The notes beneath the pieces are model-generated. The model was not told the DNA's origin, ran no database searches, and saw nothing but the letters and a program-made list of their open reading frames with translations. Below are positions 7,373 through 16,028 of a DNA stretch of 64,000 bases, in pieces. Location of the stretch: the NCBI GenBank assembly GCA_902559305.1, contig CACEHK010000002.1, positions 23,964-87,963 of the forward strand, in the 5' to 3' direction. The DNA comes from an uncultured Pelagibacteraceae bacterium (GTDB lineage Bacteria > Pseudomonadota > Alphaproteobacteria > Pelagibacterales > Pelagibacteraceae). Both the position numbers and the translations under genes were made by a program. Within the stretch, counting starts at the first letter, position 1. The number at the start of each line of letters is the position of its first letter.

Positions 7373-8066
7373 AACGTTTGTATTTTTTCATACAAACTTC
7401 AGCCAATAATAAATTTGGGTCAATAAAAAGCTTCGACTCTTTTGCTTTTCTAAAGGATTTGTATGCAAATATAGCTATTGGCAATTCAGTACATCCTAAA
7501 ATAATTTTTTTACACTTTTTTTTTATTAAATATTTTACCGCTTCTCTTAAAACTATTTCAGCCTCTTTAACCTTTCCCATTTTAACATATTTAATTGCTT
7601 TATTTACTGAGCTTTTTTGTAAATTTTTATCTGGGCTAATTAATTTAAAATTTTTATCAAAATAATTATTATAGATTTTTGTTTTTAAGGTAGCTTCAGT
7701 ACATAAAATACCAATAGTAGAATTTTTTTTACATTTTTTTTTAGTGTATAGATAAACTTCTTTGGGCATGCTTAATAAAGGAATTTTAATTTTTTTTTGA
7801 ATATCATTGTGCCAATAATGTGCAGTGTTGCATGGCATTACGATAAATTTACATTTATTTTTTTGTAACATTTTACAACCATCAACAAGTGCTTTTAAGA
7901 CATTAAAATACTTTTTTAAGTTTTCAGGTCTTTTTGGGGTGTTAGATTTATTGTAGAGAATAAACATAGGGTATTGTTGATCAAATTTTCCTCTATTAAG
8001 CTTAGCTAATTTATTAGAAAAATCTAAGCCTGCTTGTGTTCCCATTCCACCTAATATACCGATCAT
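7371..8066 (-). CDS. Aspartate/glutamate racemase family protein
   Basis: The 231-residue product starts IGILGGMGTQAGLDF, the nucleotide-free Rossmann-like start of the Asp/Glu racemase superfamily. It has both cysteine motifs of the two-base mechanism: MPCNTAHYW and LGCTELPIAI. The closest type is aspartate racemase (also broad-specificity amino acid racemases) rather than MurI. It may supply D-aspartate or process other D-amino acids. The lysine-rich middle (KKKCKKN, KKKCKK) is notable, but fits AT-driven codon bias. It converges with the peroxiredoxin gene. Confidence 0.88.
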   Translation of the reverse strand: MIGILGGMGTQAGLDFSNKLAKLNRGKFDQQYPMFILYNKSNTPKRPENLKKYFNVLKALVDGCKMLQKNKCKFIVMPCNTAHYWHNDIQKKIKIPLLSMPKEVYLYTKKKCKKNSTIGILCTEATLKTKIYNNYFDKNFKLISPDKNLQKSSVNKAIKYVKMGKVKEAEIVLREAVKYLIKKKCKKIILGCTELPIAIFAYKSFRKAKESKLFIDPNLLLAEVCMKKYKR

Positions 8067-8146
8067 AGAGATTATTAGTTTTTGATTTTTGTTTTAAGCA
8101 TTTAAGTATACAACTATATTTTAATTATAATTATGCAAGAGATATC

Positions 8147-9313
8147 ATGAATAGAAATCTTTCATTACTTGTTTCAAGTCAAGTATTTGGCTTTACAGCT
8201 GCTACAGTAACTGTTTTTATAAGCGGTATTATTGGCGCTCAATTAAGTCCTATTAAAACATTATCTACTCTACCTCCTTCAATTTATGTTGTTGGCACTG
8301 CTGCTGCCACAATATTTGCTGCGAAGATAATGAGTATTGTTGGTCGTAGAATTGGATTTGTTTCAGCATCTGTTACAGGCTCAATGGCCTGTTTGATTGG
8401 TGCTTATGCAATAATGATAGAAAGTTTTTCTTTATTTTGTTTTTCTAAATTTATTTTAGGGGCCACTATGGCTTTTAATCACCAATATCGTTTTGCTGCA
8501 GCTGAAAGTGTAGAGAAAGAACAAGCTCCCAAAGCTATTTCATCACTATTATTAGCAGGTATCGTTGCTGCTTTTCTTGGTATAAGTTTATCAAATTATA
8601 CGAAAGATTTTGTAAGTGATTATTTATATGTAGGTTCATATTTAACTTTAGCAGTTTTAACATTAATACCTTCCTTTTTATTATTTTTTTTTAGAGATAT
8701 TAGAGAAGTTTCTTTTGTTTCTAATGAAGAAAATAAATCTAGGAATTATTTAGAATTTCTTTCTGATCCAAAATTTTTACAAGCAATTACTTCAGCAGCT
8801 TTTGCTTATGCAGTAATGTCTTTTTTAATGACAGCAACACCAATAAGCATGCATATTGTACATCATTTAAGTTTAGAAAAAACAGGCATAGTTCTTCAAT
8901 TTCATGTTCTGGCAATGTTTTTACCATCACTAGTTACAGGTAATTTAATTAAAAAATTTGGTTATAGCAAAATGATGTATGCAGGTGTTTTATTTTATAT
9001 TTTAACAATCTTAATGAGTTTTTTTGAACCATCTTTTTTAAATTATTTTATAGGCTTAATTTTTTTAGGTATTGGGTGGAATTTTTTATTTATATCTGGA
9101 ACTAGTTTGTTAGTTACTACTTACAAACCTGAAGAAAAGTTTAAAGCTCAAGGGTTTAATGATTTACTGGTTTTTTCTTCTATGGCTTTAGCAAGCTTGT
9201 CTGCTGGCATACTAATTTCTCTTACTAGTTGGAAAACAGTGAATTTACTTTGTATACCCTTTTTGGTCTTAATTATTGCATCAATAATAAACGCAGACCG
9301 TAACACTAAATGA
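8147..9313 (+). CDS. Major facilitator superfamily transporter
   Basis: The 388-residue, strongly hydrophobic protein has about 12 predicted membrane helices, with the loop 2-3 motif near KIMSIVGRRIGFVSA and a repeated counterpart in the C-terminal half (TGNLIKKFGYSKMM). This two-half arrangement is that of drug/metabolite MFS carriers of the YcaD or bacilysin-exporter type. The substrate cannot be read from sequence. Its last codons overlap the LysE gene by four bases, so the two exporters form an operon. Confidence 0.85.
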   Translation: MNRNLSLLVSSQVFGFTAATVTVFISGIIGAQLSPIKTLSTLPPSIYVVGTAAATIFAAKIMSIVGRRIGFVSASVTGSMACLIGAYAIMIESFSLFCFSKFILGATMAFNHQYRFAAAESVEKEQAPKAISSLLLAGIVAAFLGISLSNYTKDFVSDYLYVGSYLTLAVLTLIPSFLLFFFRDIREVSFVSNEENKSRNYLEFLSDPKFLQAITSAAFAYAVMSFLMTATPISMHIVHHLSLEKTGIVLQFHVLAMFLPSLVTGNLIKKFGYSKMMYAGVLFYILTILMSFFEPSFLNYFIGLIFLGIGWNFLFISGTSLLVTTYKPEEKFKAQGFNDLLVFSSMALASLSAGILISLTSWKTVNLLCIPFLVLIIASIINADRNTK

Positions 9314-9924
9314 CTTTTTTAATACTTGGTTTTATCACAGGTTTGAGTTTGATTTTGGCTATCGGTGCTCAAAACATTTTTGTAATAGAGCAAGGTTTAA
9401 AAAAAAAATATATATTTTTAGTTTGTTTAATTTGCTCTTTATCAGATTTAATACTAATTTTCTTAGGAATATTTCTATTTGAATACTTTAAAATTTACTT
9501 AACAAAAAATGTTGAATTATTTTTTAATATACTGCTTTTCATCTTTTTAATTTACTTTATCTATAGCAAAGTAAGATCTTTATATCAAAGATCAGAGATA
9601 AACTTTGAAAGTGTTGATTTATCTCTCAAAAATATAATAATTAAAACTTTAGCATTTACATATTTAAATCCACATGTTTACTCAGATACAGTCTTTTTTT
9701 TAGGAAATTTTTCTAAAAATTTTTTAGTTTCACACAAATATTTATTTGGAATAGGTGCTTCTATCGCATCTTTTTTATTTTTTTTCTCTTTAGGTTATTT
9801 AGCTAAATTTTTTTCAAACTATTTAATCAATTCGAATACTTGGAAAATAATAAATTTTTTTATTATTATATTTATGACCGTTTTATCTAGCTATGTATTT
9901 ATGGAAATTATTTACTTAATTTAA
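9310..9924 (+). CDS. LysE/ArgO-family amino acid exporter
   Basis: The 204-residue protein has six hydrophobic segments and the signature residues of the LysE superfamily: GLSLILAIGAQNIFVIEQGL at the N-terminus and LNPHVYSDTVFFLG in the central helix, matching the LNPHVYLDTV pattern of ArgO/LysE. These proteins export lysine, arginine or other amino acids when internal pools rise. The start overlaps the MFS stop codon (ATGA). Confidence 0.9.
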   Translation: MTFLILGFITGLSLILAIGAQNIFVIEQGLKKKYIFLVCLICSLSDLILIFLGIFLFEYFKIYLTKNVELFFNILLFIFLIYFIYSKVRSLYQRSEINFESVDLSLKNIIIKTLAFTYLNPHVYSDTVFFLGNFSKNFLVSHKYLFGIGASIASFLFFFSLGYLAKFFSNYLINSNTWKIINFFIIIFMTVLSSYVFMEIIYLI

Positions 9925-9983
9925 AATTTTTGCATGTGGCAACTTGCTACATTAATCTACCTTGTTTTAATCATTTAAATTAT

Positions 9984-10029
9984 TAGATAAATCTTATCTA
10001 TTATAAATAAAAGATCAGTGAGGATCTTT
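9984..10029 (+). promoter_or_regulatory. Inverted repeats in the pseudoazurin leader
   Basis: Two perfect inverted repeats lie before the pseudoazurin gene. TAGATAA-ATC-TTATCTA (9984-10000) lies just upstream of a TATAAA-like element, and AAAGATC-AGTGAG-GATCTTT (10010-10029) would fold as a small hairpin in the leader. The first could be an operator and the second an RNA element. Neither matches a regulator site I know, and repeats this short are expected by chance in AT-rich DNA. Confidence 0.35.
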
Positions 10030-10048
10030 AAGAAAGGATTAAAAAAAA

Positions 10049-10489
10049 ATGTTAAAGAATAACTTAGTTAAATTTACAATTTTAATATCTTTATTTTTGT
10101 TTCCAAGTAATTTAATGGCGGCTGAAGAGACCATTGAAATGTTAAACAAACTAGGTAAGGAATCAATGGTTTACTCAAAAAAAATTGTAAGAGTTGATAT
10201 CGGAGACACTGTTTTTTGGAAATCAACAGACGCAGGTCATAATGTTGAATTTATTAAAGGTGGGGTGCCAGAAGGTGTTGAAAAATTTAAAACCAAATTT
10301 AATAAAGATGCAGAATATACTTTTAAAGTTCCAGGTATCTATGCTTACTGGTGTACACCTCATAAAAGTATGGGAATGATTGGCTTTGTAGTTGTTGGAA
10401 ATGATAAATCTAATTTAGAAGCAATAAAAAAAATTAAATATTATTCAAGGTCAAAAAAAATAGCTCCAGAATTAATTAGTTCATTGTAA
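10049..10489 (+). CDS. Pseudoazurin, periplasmic blue copper protein
   Basis: The 146-residue precursor has a signal peptide (SLFLFPSNLMAAE, cleavage near residue 24). The mature cupredoxin holds the type 1 copper ligands: His in STDAGHNVEF, then Cys, His and Met in YAYWCTPHKSMGMIGFVVVG. The GGVPEGVEKFK and the C-terminal helical extension are pseudoazurin features. It carries electrons in the periplasm, classically to nitrite or N2O reductase, but in oxygen-respiring SAR11 more likely to a terminal oxidase. An AAGGA element lies ten bases before the ATG. It is convergent with the HpsN-like gene. Confidence 0.93.
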   Translation: MLKNNLVKFTILISLFLFPSNLMAAEETIEMLNKLGKESMVYSKKIVRVDIGDTVFWKSTDAGHNVEFIKGGVPEGVEKFKTKFNKDAEYTFKVPGIYAYWCTPHKSMGMIGFVVVGNDKSNLEAIKKIKYYSRSKKIAPELISSL

Positions 10490-10502
10490 TTAAGAAAAAT
10501 TA

Positions 10503-10530
10503 ACTAAGGCTATATAATTATAGCCTTAGT
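10503..10530. terminator. Bidirectional hairpin between convergent genes
   Basis: A perfect 12-base-pair stem (ACTAAGGCTATA and its complement) with a TAAT loop lies between the pseudoazurin stop (10489) and the dehydrogenase stop (10537). T-rich sequence follows on the minus strand (TTAATTTTT), whereas the plus strand has only a short A/T tail, so it acts best as a terminator for the minus-strand gene. Confidence 0.75.
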
Positions 10531-10536
10531 AAAATA

Positions 10537-11823
10537 CTAGTTTGAATAACCGTACTTTCTAAGTCTTACATCACCGGTTCTTGCGTGAGCTTCCATTCCT
10601 TCATACCTAGAAATTCTTGCAGCTGCAGCACCAACTTCTTTTGTAGATTCTTTAGTCATTCTTTGAAAACTTAATGTCTTGATAAATTTTCCAACAAACA
10701 ATCCGCCAGTATATTTTCCAGCTCCTTTAGTTGGAAGAATATGATTAGTACCTGAACATTTATCACCATAAGCTACTGTTGTTTCTTCACCTATAAATAA
10801 TGATCCATAATTTTTTAATCTATCATGGAACCATTTATCTTTTTTGGTTTGGACCTCTAAGTGTTCTGGAGCATATTCGTCACTAATTGAAGCCATTTCT
10901 TCATCTGTTTCACACAAAATTACTTCACCATAATCCCTCCAAGCAGCTTCCGAACTTGTTCTTGGTAGCTCAGGAAGATCTGCAATTAATTCTGGGACTC
11001 TTTTAATAACTTCATCGGCGAGTTTTTGGCTAGTTGTAAATAACCATGCAGGAGAATTATAACCATGTTCTGCTTGTCCAACTAAATCAAAAGCTACTAT
11101 TTCAGGGTCTGCAGTTTCATCTGCAATGACTGCTATTTCTGTGGGTCCAGCAAATAAATCAATACCAACTTTACCAAACAAAATTCTTTTTGCTTCAGCT
11201 ACAAATTGGTTACCTGGACCAACAAGTATATCTGCTGGTTCATTACCAAACATTCCATATGTCATGGCTGCAATTGCAGGAACACCTCCTAAATTTAAAA
11301 TAACATCAGCTCCACACAAGTTAGCAGTATAAATAATTGCTGGATGGGCACCAACATTTTCTTTTGGTGGACTGCAGGCTATAATATTTTTTACACCAGC
11401 AACTTTAGCTGTAGTAACACTCATTACTGCAGAAGCAATATGAGCGTACCTTCCACCAGGTACATAACAACCTGCTGTATTTACTGGAATAAGTTTTTGA
11501 CCAGCAAACAAACCTTTTGAAAGTTCAACTTCAAAATCTTGACCATAATTTTTTAATTGTGCTTCTGCAAATTTTCTAACTCTGTCGTAAGAAAATTTAA
11601 TATCGTCCTTAGTTTTTTGATCCAAAGATTTTGTTATTTCTTCTATTTTTTCTTTTGAAACAATAATTTCTCCCTCATACTTATCAAATTTCTTAGTTAG
11701 TTCTTTACATCCTTTTTCTCTAGATTTTTCTAATTCATTCAAAAGGTTTTGAACTATTTCTCTAGTTTTTAAATCATCAGTAGATGATGTTTTTGGTGAC
11801 TTTTTTAGATATTTGATTGTCAT
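10537..11823 (-). CDS. Histidinol-dehydrogenase-family enzyme, sulfopropanediol dehydrogenase (HpsN)-like
   Basis: The 428-residue zinc enzyme contains the HisD fold and ligand set (Gln250, His253, Asp354, His413 within VGQAEHG, YGDKCSGTNH and EGMEAHARTGD) plus the catalytic APEHL pair (Glu320, His321). Several segments resemble HpsN more than true HisD: WRDYGEVILC, YGSLFIGEETTVAYGDK, LPTKGAGKYTGGL and ARISRYEGMEAHART. HpsN oxidises 2,3-dihydroxypropane-1-sulfonate to sulfolactate. No his genes are nearby, and phosphate acetyltransferase lies 25 bases upstream, as in sulfonate pathways. Substrate is inferred from remembered sequences, so a histidinol role is not fully excluded. Confidence 0.75.
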   Translation of the reverse strand: MTIKYLKKSPKTSSTDDLKTREIVQNLLNELEKSREKGCKELTKKFDKYEGEIIVSKEKIEEITKSLDQKTKDDIKFSYDRVRKFAEAQLKNYGQDFEVELSKGLFAGQKLIPVNTAGCYVPGGRYAHIASAVMSVTTAKVAGVKNIIACSPPKENVGAHPAIIYTANLCGADVILNLGGVPAIAAMTYGMFGNEPADILVGPGNQFVAEAKRILFGKVGIDLFAGPTEIAVIADETADPEIVAFDLVGQAEHGYNSPAWLFTTSQKLADEVIKRVPELIADLPELPRTSSEAAWRDYGEVILCETDEEMASISDEYAPEHLEVQTKKDKWFHDRLKNYGSLFIGEETTVAYGDKCSGTNHILPTKGAGKYTGGLFVGKFIKTLSFQRMTKESTKEVGAAAARISRYEGMEAHARTGDVRLRKYGYSN

Positions 11824-11848
11824 AATTTTTGAACTTTTAAATCATTAA

Positions 11849-12760
11849 TTAGTCTAATGCAACAACTGCCGCAGCCATAGATGCTAGTCTTGCTGGAGCT
11901 TCATCTGATCGACTTGTTATAACAACTGGAACTTTTCCACCAATAACTACACCAGCAGCACATGCTCCCATAAAGTAAATCATCATTTTAACTAATGCAT
12001 TTCCTGCTTCAACATTTGGTACTAATAAAACATCAGCTTGGCCCGCAACTGCATTTTTTATTCCTTTAATAGCTGCAGATTTTTTTGAAACACTATTATC
12101 AAAAGCAAGTGGACCAAATACATCTGCGTTTATATTTTCTTTTATTGCTAATTCAGTGATTTCTTTAGCTTCTAAAGAACTTTGAACACTATCTAGAACC
12201 TCTTCTGTTGCAGAAAGTACAGCAACTTTTGGTTTTTCGATTCCTATTCTATTGGAAAAATTAACTACATTTTTAAGTATATGCATTTTAGTTTTTATAT
12301 TCGGCATGACGTTTAGAGCTCCGTCAGTTATTATTAATGGATTATCCTCTTTATCCAAAGTCATATGCCAAACATGACTTAATCTTGTTTTACCTAATAA
12401 ATTATATTCTCTTTTTAATACTTCTTTCATTAAAACATCAGTGTGAATATGACCTTTAACGATTATTCTTACTTTGTTTTCTGATGCTAATTTTGCTGCA
12501 ATTTTTGCTGTATTATTTTCTATGGGTTCATGAATAGTTTCAAACTTTGAAATATCAAACTTTAAATTGTCAGCACATTTTTGAATTTCGTTTTTATCTC
12601 CAATAAAAATTGGAATGATTAAATTTTCATTAACAGCATCCATGACAGACAACATTGGAAGAGGCTTTCCTGCGTTAACTATCCCTGCAAACACACCTTT
12701 TTTTTTATGTGCAACATTAAGAAGGTTATTTGGACAAACTATTTCTTTATCTGAAAGCAT
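11849..12760 (-). CDS. Phosphate acetyl/butyryltransferase family protein
   Basis: This 303-residue stand-alone Pta/Ptb domain (isocitrate-dehydrogenase-like fold) interconverts acyl-phosphate and acyl-CoA. It has VKGHIHTDVLMKEVL, SHVWHMTLD, ITDGALNVMPN and the C-terminal VPNVEAGNALVKMMIYFMG. The short length is that of Ptb or the C-terminal part of bifunctional enoyl-CoA-hydratase/Pta proteins. In taurine and other sulfonate pathways Pta converts acetyl phosphate made by sulfoacetaldehyde acetyltransferase (Xsc) to acetyl-CoA. No xsc is in this window. The gene leads the two-gene operon with the HpsN-like dehydrogenase. Confidence 0.88.
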   Translation of the reverse strand: MLSDKEIVCPNNLLNVAHKKKGVFAGIVNAGKPLPMLSVMDAVNENLIIPIFIGDKNEIQKCADNLKFDISKFETIHEPIENNTAKIAAKLASENKVRIIVKGHIHTDVLMKEVLKREYNLLGKTRLSHVWHMTLDKEDNPLIITDGALNVMPNIKTKMHILKNVVNFSNRIGIEKPKVAVLSATEEVLDSVQSSLEAKEITELAIKENINADVFGPLAFDNSVSKKSAAIKGIKNAVAGQADVLLVPNVEAGNALVKMMIYFMGACAAGVVIGGKVPVVITSRSDEAPARLASMAAAVVALD

Positions 12761-12835
12761 TTTTACGTTTTTTGTATATATAAATTTATTATAATTTATA
12801 GTAAAATAGATAAAGCTAAAAACTATGTCGGAACT

Positions 12836-13684
12836 ATGGAAATAGTAACAAAAATAGCACCTATTGCACTAGCATTGATAATGCTTGGTCTTGGATTAGG
12901 CCTAACAACCCAAGATTTCACTAGAGTATTAAAAGCTCCAAAAGATTTTTTAATAGGCTTTTTATCTCAACTGATTATTTTACCTACAGTTGCTTTCATG
13001 TTAATAAAAATTCTAGGAACATCTCCAGAAATTGCTTTGGGTGTAATGATAATCGCTGCTGCGCCTGGTGGAATCACATCAAATGTTTTAACAAAGTTTG
13101 CAAAAGGAGATGTAGCATTGTCAGTTTCATTAACAGCAGTAATAAGCATTATTAGCATTATAACAGTTCCATTGATTGTTTTTACTTCAGCTGATCTTTT
13201 GGGAGTTAGCTTTGCAAATGAAAATATTAATATAACTGGAACTGCATTAAAAATGGCATTGGTAGTTGCGGTACCGGTAATTTTAGGAATGATAATTAGA
13301 AAATTTGCAGATAATTTTATAAGTTCAAAAACTTCAATTATTGATAAAATTACAGGAATATTATTTTTAATTGTTTTTATTGCAATTTGGATTGAAGAAA
13401 AAGATAATATTTTTAATTATTTAGCACAAGCGGGTTTAGTAGTATTAACTTTAAATATAGTAATGATGATTATTGCTTTTTATCTTGCAAAAACTTTTGC
13501 AACAGGAATAGAGCAAATAAAATGTATTTCACTTGAATGTGGACTTCAAAACGGAACTTTAGCAGTTTTTGTTGCTACTGAAATTTCTAATGAAATTGTT
13601 TATATGATACCAACAGCTGCGTATGCATTAATAATGTATATAACTGGATTTATATTTATTTATATTTTAAGAAATAGAATTTAA
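12836..13684 (+). CDS. BASS-family (bile acid:sodium symporter-like) organic anion transporter
   Basis: The 282-residue membrane protein has about ten helices and the two crossover motifs of the SBF/BASS fold: APGGITSNVLTKFAKGDVALS and, in the second half, ECGLQNGTLAVFVATEI. BASS proteins cotransport sodium with organic anions such as pyruvate, glycolate, pantoate or bile acids. It is divergent from pta (75-base gap), so a shared promoter region could link uptake of an organic acid or sulfonate to the pta/HpsN-like operon. Its stop codon interlocks with that of dhaK (TTAA). Confidence 0.88.
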   Translation: MEIVTKIAPIALALIMLGLGLGLTTQDFTRVLKAPKDFLIGFLSQLIILPTVAFMLIKILGTSPEIALGVMIIAAAPGGITSNVLTKFAKGDVALSVSLTAVISIISIITVPLIVFTSADLLGVSFANENINITGTALKMALVVAVPVILGMIIRKFADNFISSKTSIIDKITGILFLIVFIAIWIEEKDNIFNYLAQAGLVVLTLNIVMMIIAFYLAKTFATGIEQIKCISLECGLQNGTLAVFVATEISNEIVYMIPTAAYALIMYITGFIFIYILRNRI

Positions 13685-14676
13685 TAATTCCAAAAAGGGC
13701 ATTTGCTTTCTGCTAGAAGATATTTTTTTAAATTATTATTTAATTTAAAGGTTGTAATTGACATTCCTGCCATCTCCATGGAAGTTGCGTACCTTCCAAC
13801 ATAAGTTTTAACATTTTTTATTTTTGAATTAGATAAATTTTCGTTTACTCTTTTAGAGACAATATACAGTTCTTCAAGCGGTGTAGCTCCTAAACTATTA
13901 ATCATAACTGCAATATTGTCATTTGCTGTTAATTTAGAATCTTTAATTATTCTTTTATATAAATCATCAACCAAATCATTTGCAGGTCTTAACTTTTCTC
14001 TTTTTATTCCAGGCTCTCCATGTATACCCATTCCTATTTCGATTTCATCATCACTTATATTAAAAGTTGGTTTTCCAGCCTCAGGTAGAATACAAGGTGA
14101 TACAGCAACGCCAAGTGTTCGAATATTGTTATTAACCTCTGCTGCAGTTTTAAAAACATCTTCAAGAGATGCTCCAGTTTCGGCAATTGCTCCAGCAACT
14201 TTAAATACAAATATCATACCAGCGATACCTCTTCGTTTTTCTTTTTCAGACTCATTTGCACTCGCAATATCATCAGCAACAATTACTTTTTTCGTTTTTA
14301 TCCCTTCAGCCTCAACCATTTCACAAGCCATATCAAAATTCATGACGTCACCACCATAATTGCCGATAATACACAAAACTCCGTTACCATTATCAGCGTT
14401 TTTTATTGCTGAAACCATTTGTTCAACTGATGGAGATGCAAATACAGAGCCAATAGCACAAGCATCTAAAAATCCTTCACCAACATATCCTGTAAAGACT
14501 GGGAGATGTCCAGAACCACCGCCGGTTACTATTCCAACTTTTTTTGAAGCTTTATTTACTCTCGTTACAACTCTATTATTATCTTTAGCTAAAGAATAAA
14601 CTTCTGGGTGAGATTTAATAAGTCCGTCAATTGACTCTTCAACAAAATTAGCAGGATTGTTGATTATTTTTTTCAT
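13681..14676 (-). CDS. dhaK: Dihydroxyacetone kinase subunit DhaK
   Basis: DhaK binds dihydroxyacetone covalently through a histidine for phosphorylation. The 331-residue protein has GIVTGGGSGHLPVFTGYVGEG, SPSVEQMVSAI, GNYGGDVMNFDMA and the active histidine in GMGIHGEPGIKREKL. Length fits E. coli DhaK (about 356) and the N-domain of fused kinases. The partner subunit DhaL is encoded separately at 19146-19733, and no PTS-type DhaM is visible, so the phosphate donor (ATP or another carrier) is open. The true substrate may be another small ketone. It is divergent from the epoxide hydrolase gene. Confidence 0.9.
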   Translation of the reverse strand: MKKIINNPANFVEESIDGLIKSHPEVYSLAKDNNRVVTRVNKASKKVGIVTGGGSGHLPVFTGYVGEGFLDACAIGSVFASPSVEQMVSAIKNADNGNGVLCIIGNYGGDVMNFDMACEMVEAEGIKTKKVIVADDIASANESEKEKRRGIAGMIFVFKVAGAIAETGASLEDVFKTAAEVNNNIRTLGVAVSPCILPEAGKPTFNISDDEIEIGMGIHGEPGIKREKLRPANDLVDDLYKRIIKDSKLTANDNIAVMINSLGATPLEELYIVSKRVNENLSNSKIKNVKTYVGRYATSMEMAGMSITTFKLNNNLKKYLLAESKCPFWNY

Positions 14677-14720
14677 ATCAATTTTTATATTTTAAATTTA
14701 AAAATATATATACTAGAAAA

Positions 14721-15860
14721 ATGACAAAATCTTTCAAAGTAAATATCTCAGAAGAAATTCTACAAAACATATATTCTAAAGTTAAAAATTACCAATGGCA
14801 CGAGATGCCAGATGACGGAGGCTGGGATTACGGGACAAATTTAGAATATATGAAGGAATTTTCGAAATTTTGGATTGATAAATATGACTGGAGAAGAACT
14901 GAAGAAAAAATAAACAAATTTAAAAATTTTAAATCTAATATAGAAGGAATTGATATTCATTTTATTCACGAAAAGGGAAGTGGATCTAATCCAAAGCCTT
15001 TATTATTAAATCATGGATGGCCTGGATCGATAGTAGAATTTTTACATATTATTGATCAACTTGCTCATCCTGAAAAATATGGTGGAAAAGAAGAAGATGG
15101 TTTTGATGTTGTTGTTCCATCTCTGCCAGGTTATGGATTTTCAGGACGCCCCACTAGACCAATTGGACCAAGAAAAATGGCTGGAATATTTAATTCGTTA
15201 ATGACAAATTTTCTTGGTTATAAAAAGTATATTTCTCAAGGTGGTGATTTTGGTGGAACTATATGTACATGGTTAGCATACGATCATCCAAAAAATTTAT
15301 TAGGAATTCATATTAATATTTTAATCACAAGACATCCAGATGGACCACAAACTACAGAAGAAAAAGAATGGCAAGAAAGGTTTAAAAAAGAACAAAAAAT
15401 TGAAGATGGTTATAGAACACAACAAGCAACAAAACCACAAACATTAAGTTATGCTATGATGGATAGCCCAGTAGGTGTTGCAGCTTGGATACTAGAAAAA
15501 ATGAGAGGTTGGTCTGATATTAAGAATGGTGACGTTGAAAGTATTTATTCAAAAGATCTTTTACTATCAAATATTATGATTTATTTAGTTACTAAAACTT
15601 TTAATACCGCTTCGTGGATTTACTATGGAAGAAGAGAAGAGGGAGGAAGATATCTTCCTAAAGATCATCTTCCTTTAAAAGTTCCAACAGCTATTGCAAA
15701 ATTTCCTAAAGAATATTTAGAATGGGCCCCAAAATCATATGTAGAAAGAATATATAACGTTCAACAGTGGACTGAAATGCCAGAAGGAGGCCATTTTGCA
15801 GCTTTAGAAAAACCTGAATTATTGATAAAAGATATAATAAACTTTTCGAAAAAAATATAA
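14721..15860 (+). CDS. Epoxide hydrolase, alpha/beta-hydrolase with EHN domain
   Basis: The 379-residue protein has the N-terminal epoxide hydrolase (EHN) domain, with DDGGWDYGTNLEYMKEFSKFW and DWRRTEEKIN, followed by an alpha/beta-hydrolase domain. The oxyanion motif is NHGWPGS, the nucleophile Asp lies in SQGGDFGGTI, and a final His lies in PEGGHFAALEKP. The layout matches microsomal/juvenile-hormone-type epoxide hydrolases (about 380-450 residues). It has no signal peptide. The substrate in an oligotroph is unknown; detoxification of lipid-derived epoxides is one option. Confidence 0.9.
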   Translation: MTKSFKVNISEEILQNIYSKVKNYQWHEMPDDGGWDYGTNLEYMKEFSKFWIDKYDWRRTEEKINKFKNFKSNIEGIDIHFIHEKGSGSNPKPLLLNHGWPGSIVEFLHIIDQLAHPEKYGGKEEDGFDVVVPSLPGYGFSGRPTRPIGPRKMAGIFNSLMTNFLGYKKYISQGGDFGGTICTWLAYDHPKNLLGIHINILITRHPDGPQTTEEKEWQERFKKEQKIEDGYRTQQATKPQTLSYAMMDSPVGVAAWILEKMRGWSDIKNGDVESIYSKDLLLSNIMIYLVTKTFNTASWIYYGRREEGGRYLPKDHLPLKVPTAIAKFPKEYLEWAPKSYVERIYNVQQWTEMPEGGHFAALEKPELLIKDIINFSKKI

Positions 15861-15869
15861 TTTTTTTAA

Positions 15870-16028
15870 ATGCAAAAAATAATTTTCATAACACTCTCTT
15901 TATTAATAATTGGGTATGTTGTTTATATGGGTGTGATGGCTGTGATAAGAGGAAAGAAATATAAAGAAGAAAACCAAGCTAAAGAAAACGAAGTTGAAAA
16001 AAATCAAAACCAGGACGAAAACAAATGA
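15870..16028 (+). CDS. Tiny single-helix membrane protein with charged tail (52 aa)
   Basis: The ATG at 15870 opens a 52-codon frame. Residues 4-26 form one hydrophobic helix (IIFITLSLLIIGYVVYMG), followed by a basic RGKKYK and a Glu/Asn/Lys-rich tail to the end, so a single-pass inner-membrane protein with a cytoplasmic tail is likely. No family is recognised. Its TGA overlaps the ATG of the next small gene (ATGA), a strong sign that both are real and coupled. Confidence 0.65.
   Translation: MQKIIFITLSLLIIGYVVYMGVMAVIRGKKYKEENQAKENEVEKNQNQDENK

Noticed and set aside
10537-11823. Simple annotation as histidine biosynthesis hisD
   Set aside because: No other his gene is near, and the C-terminal half resembles HpsN; the general family is kept, but the histidinol role is not favoured.
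13916-14599. Long plus-strand frames opposite dhaK
   Set aside because: They lie entirely inside dhaK on the other strand, lack ribosome sites and have translated products without recognisable features; they mirror the codon bias of the real gene.
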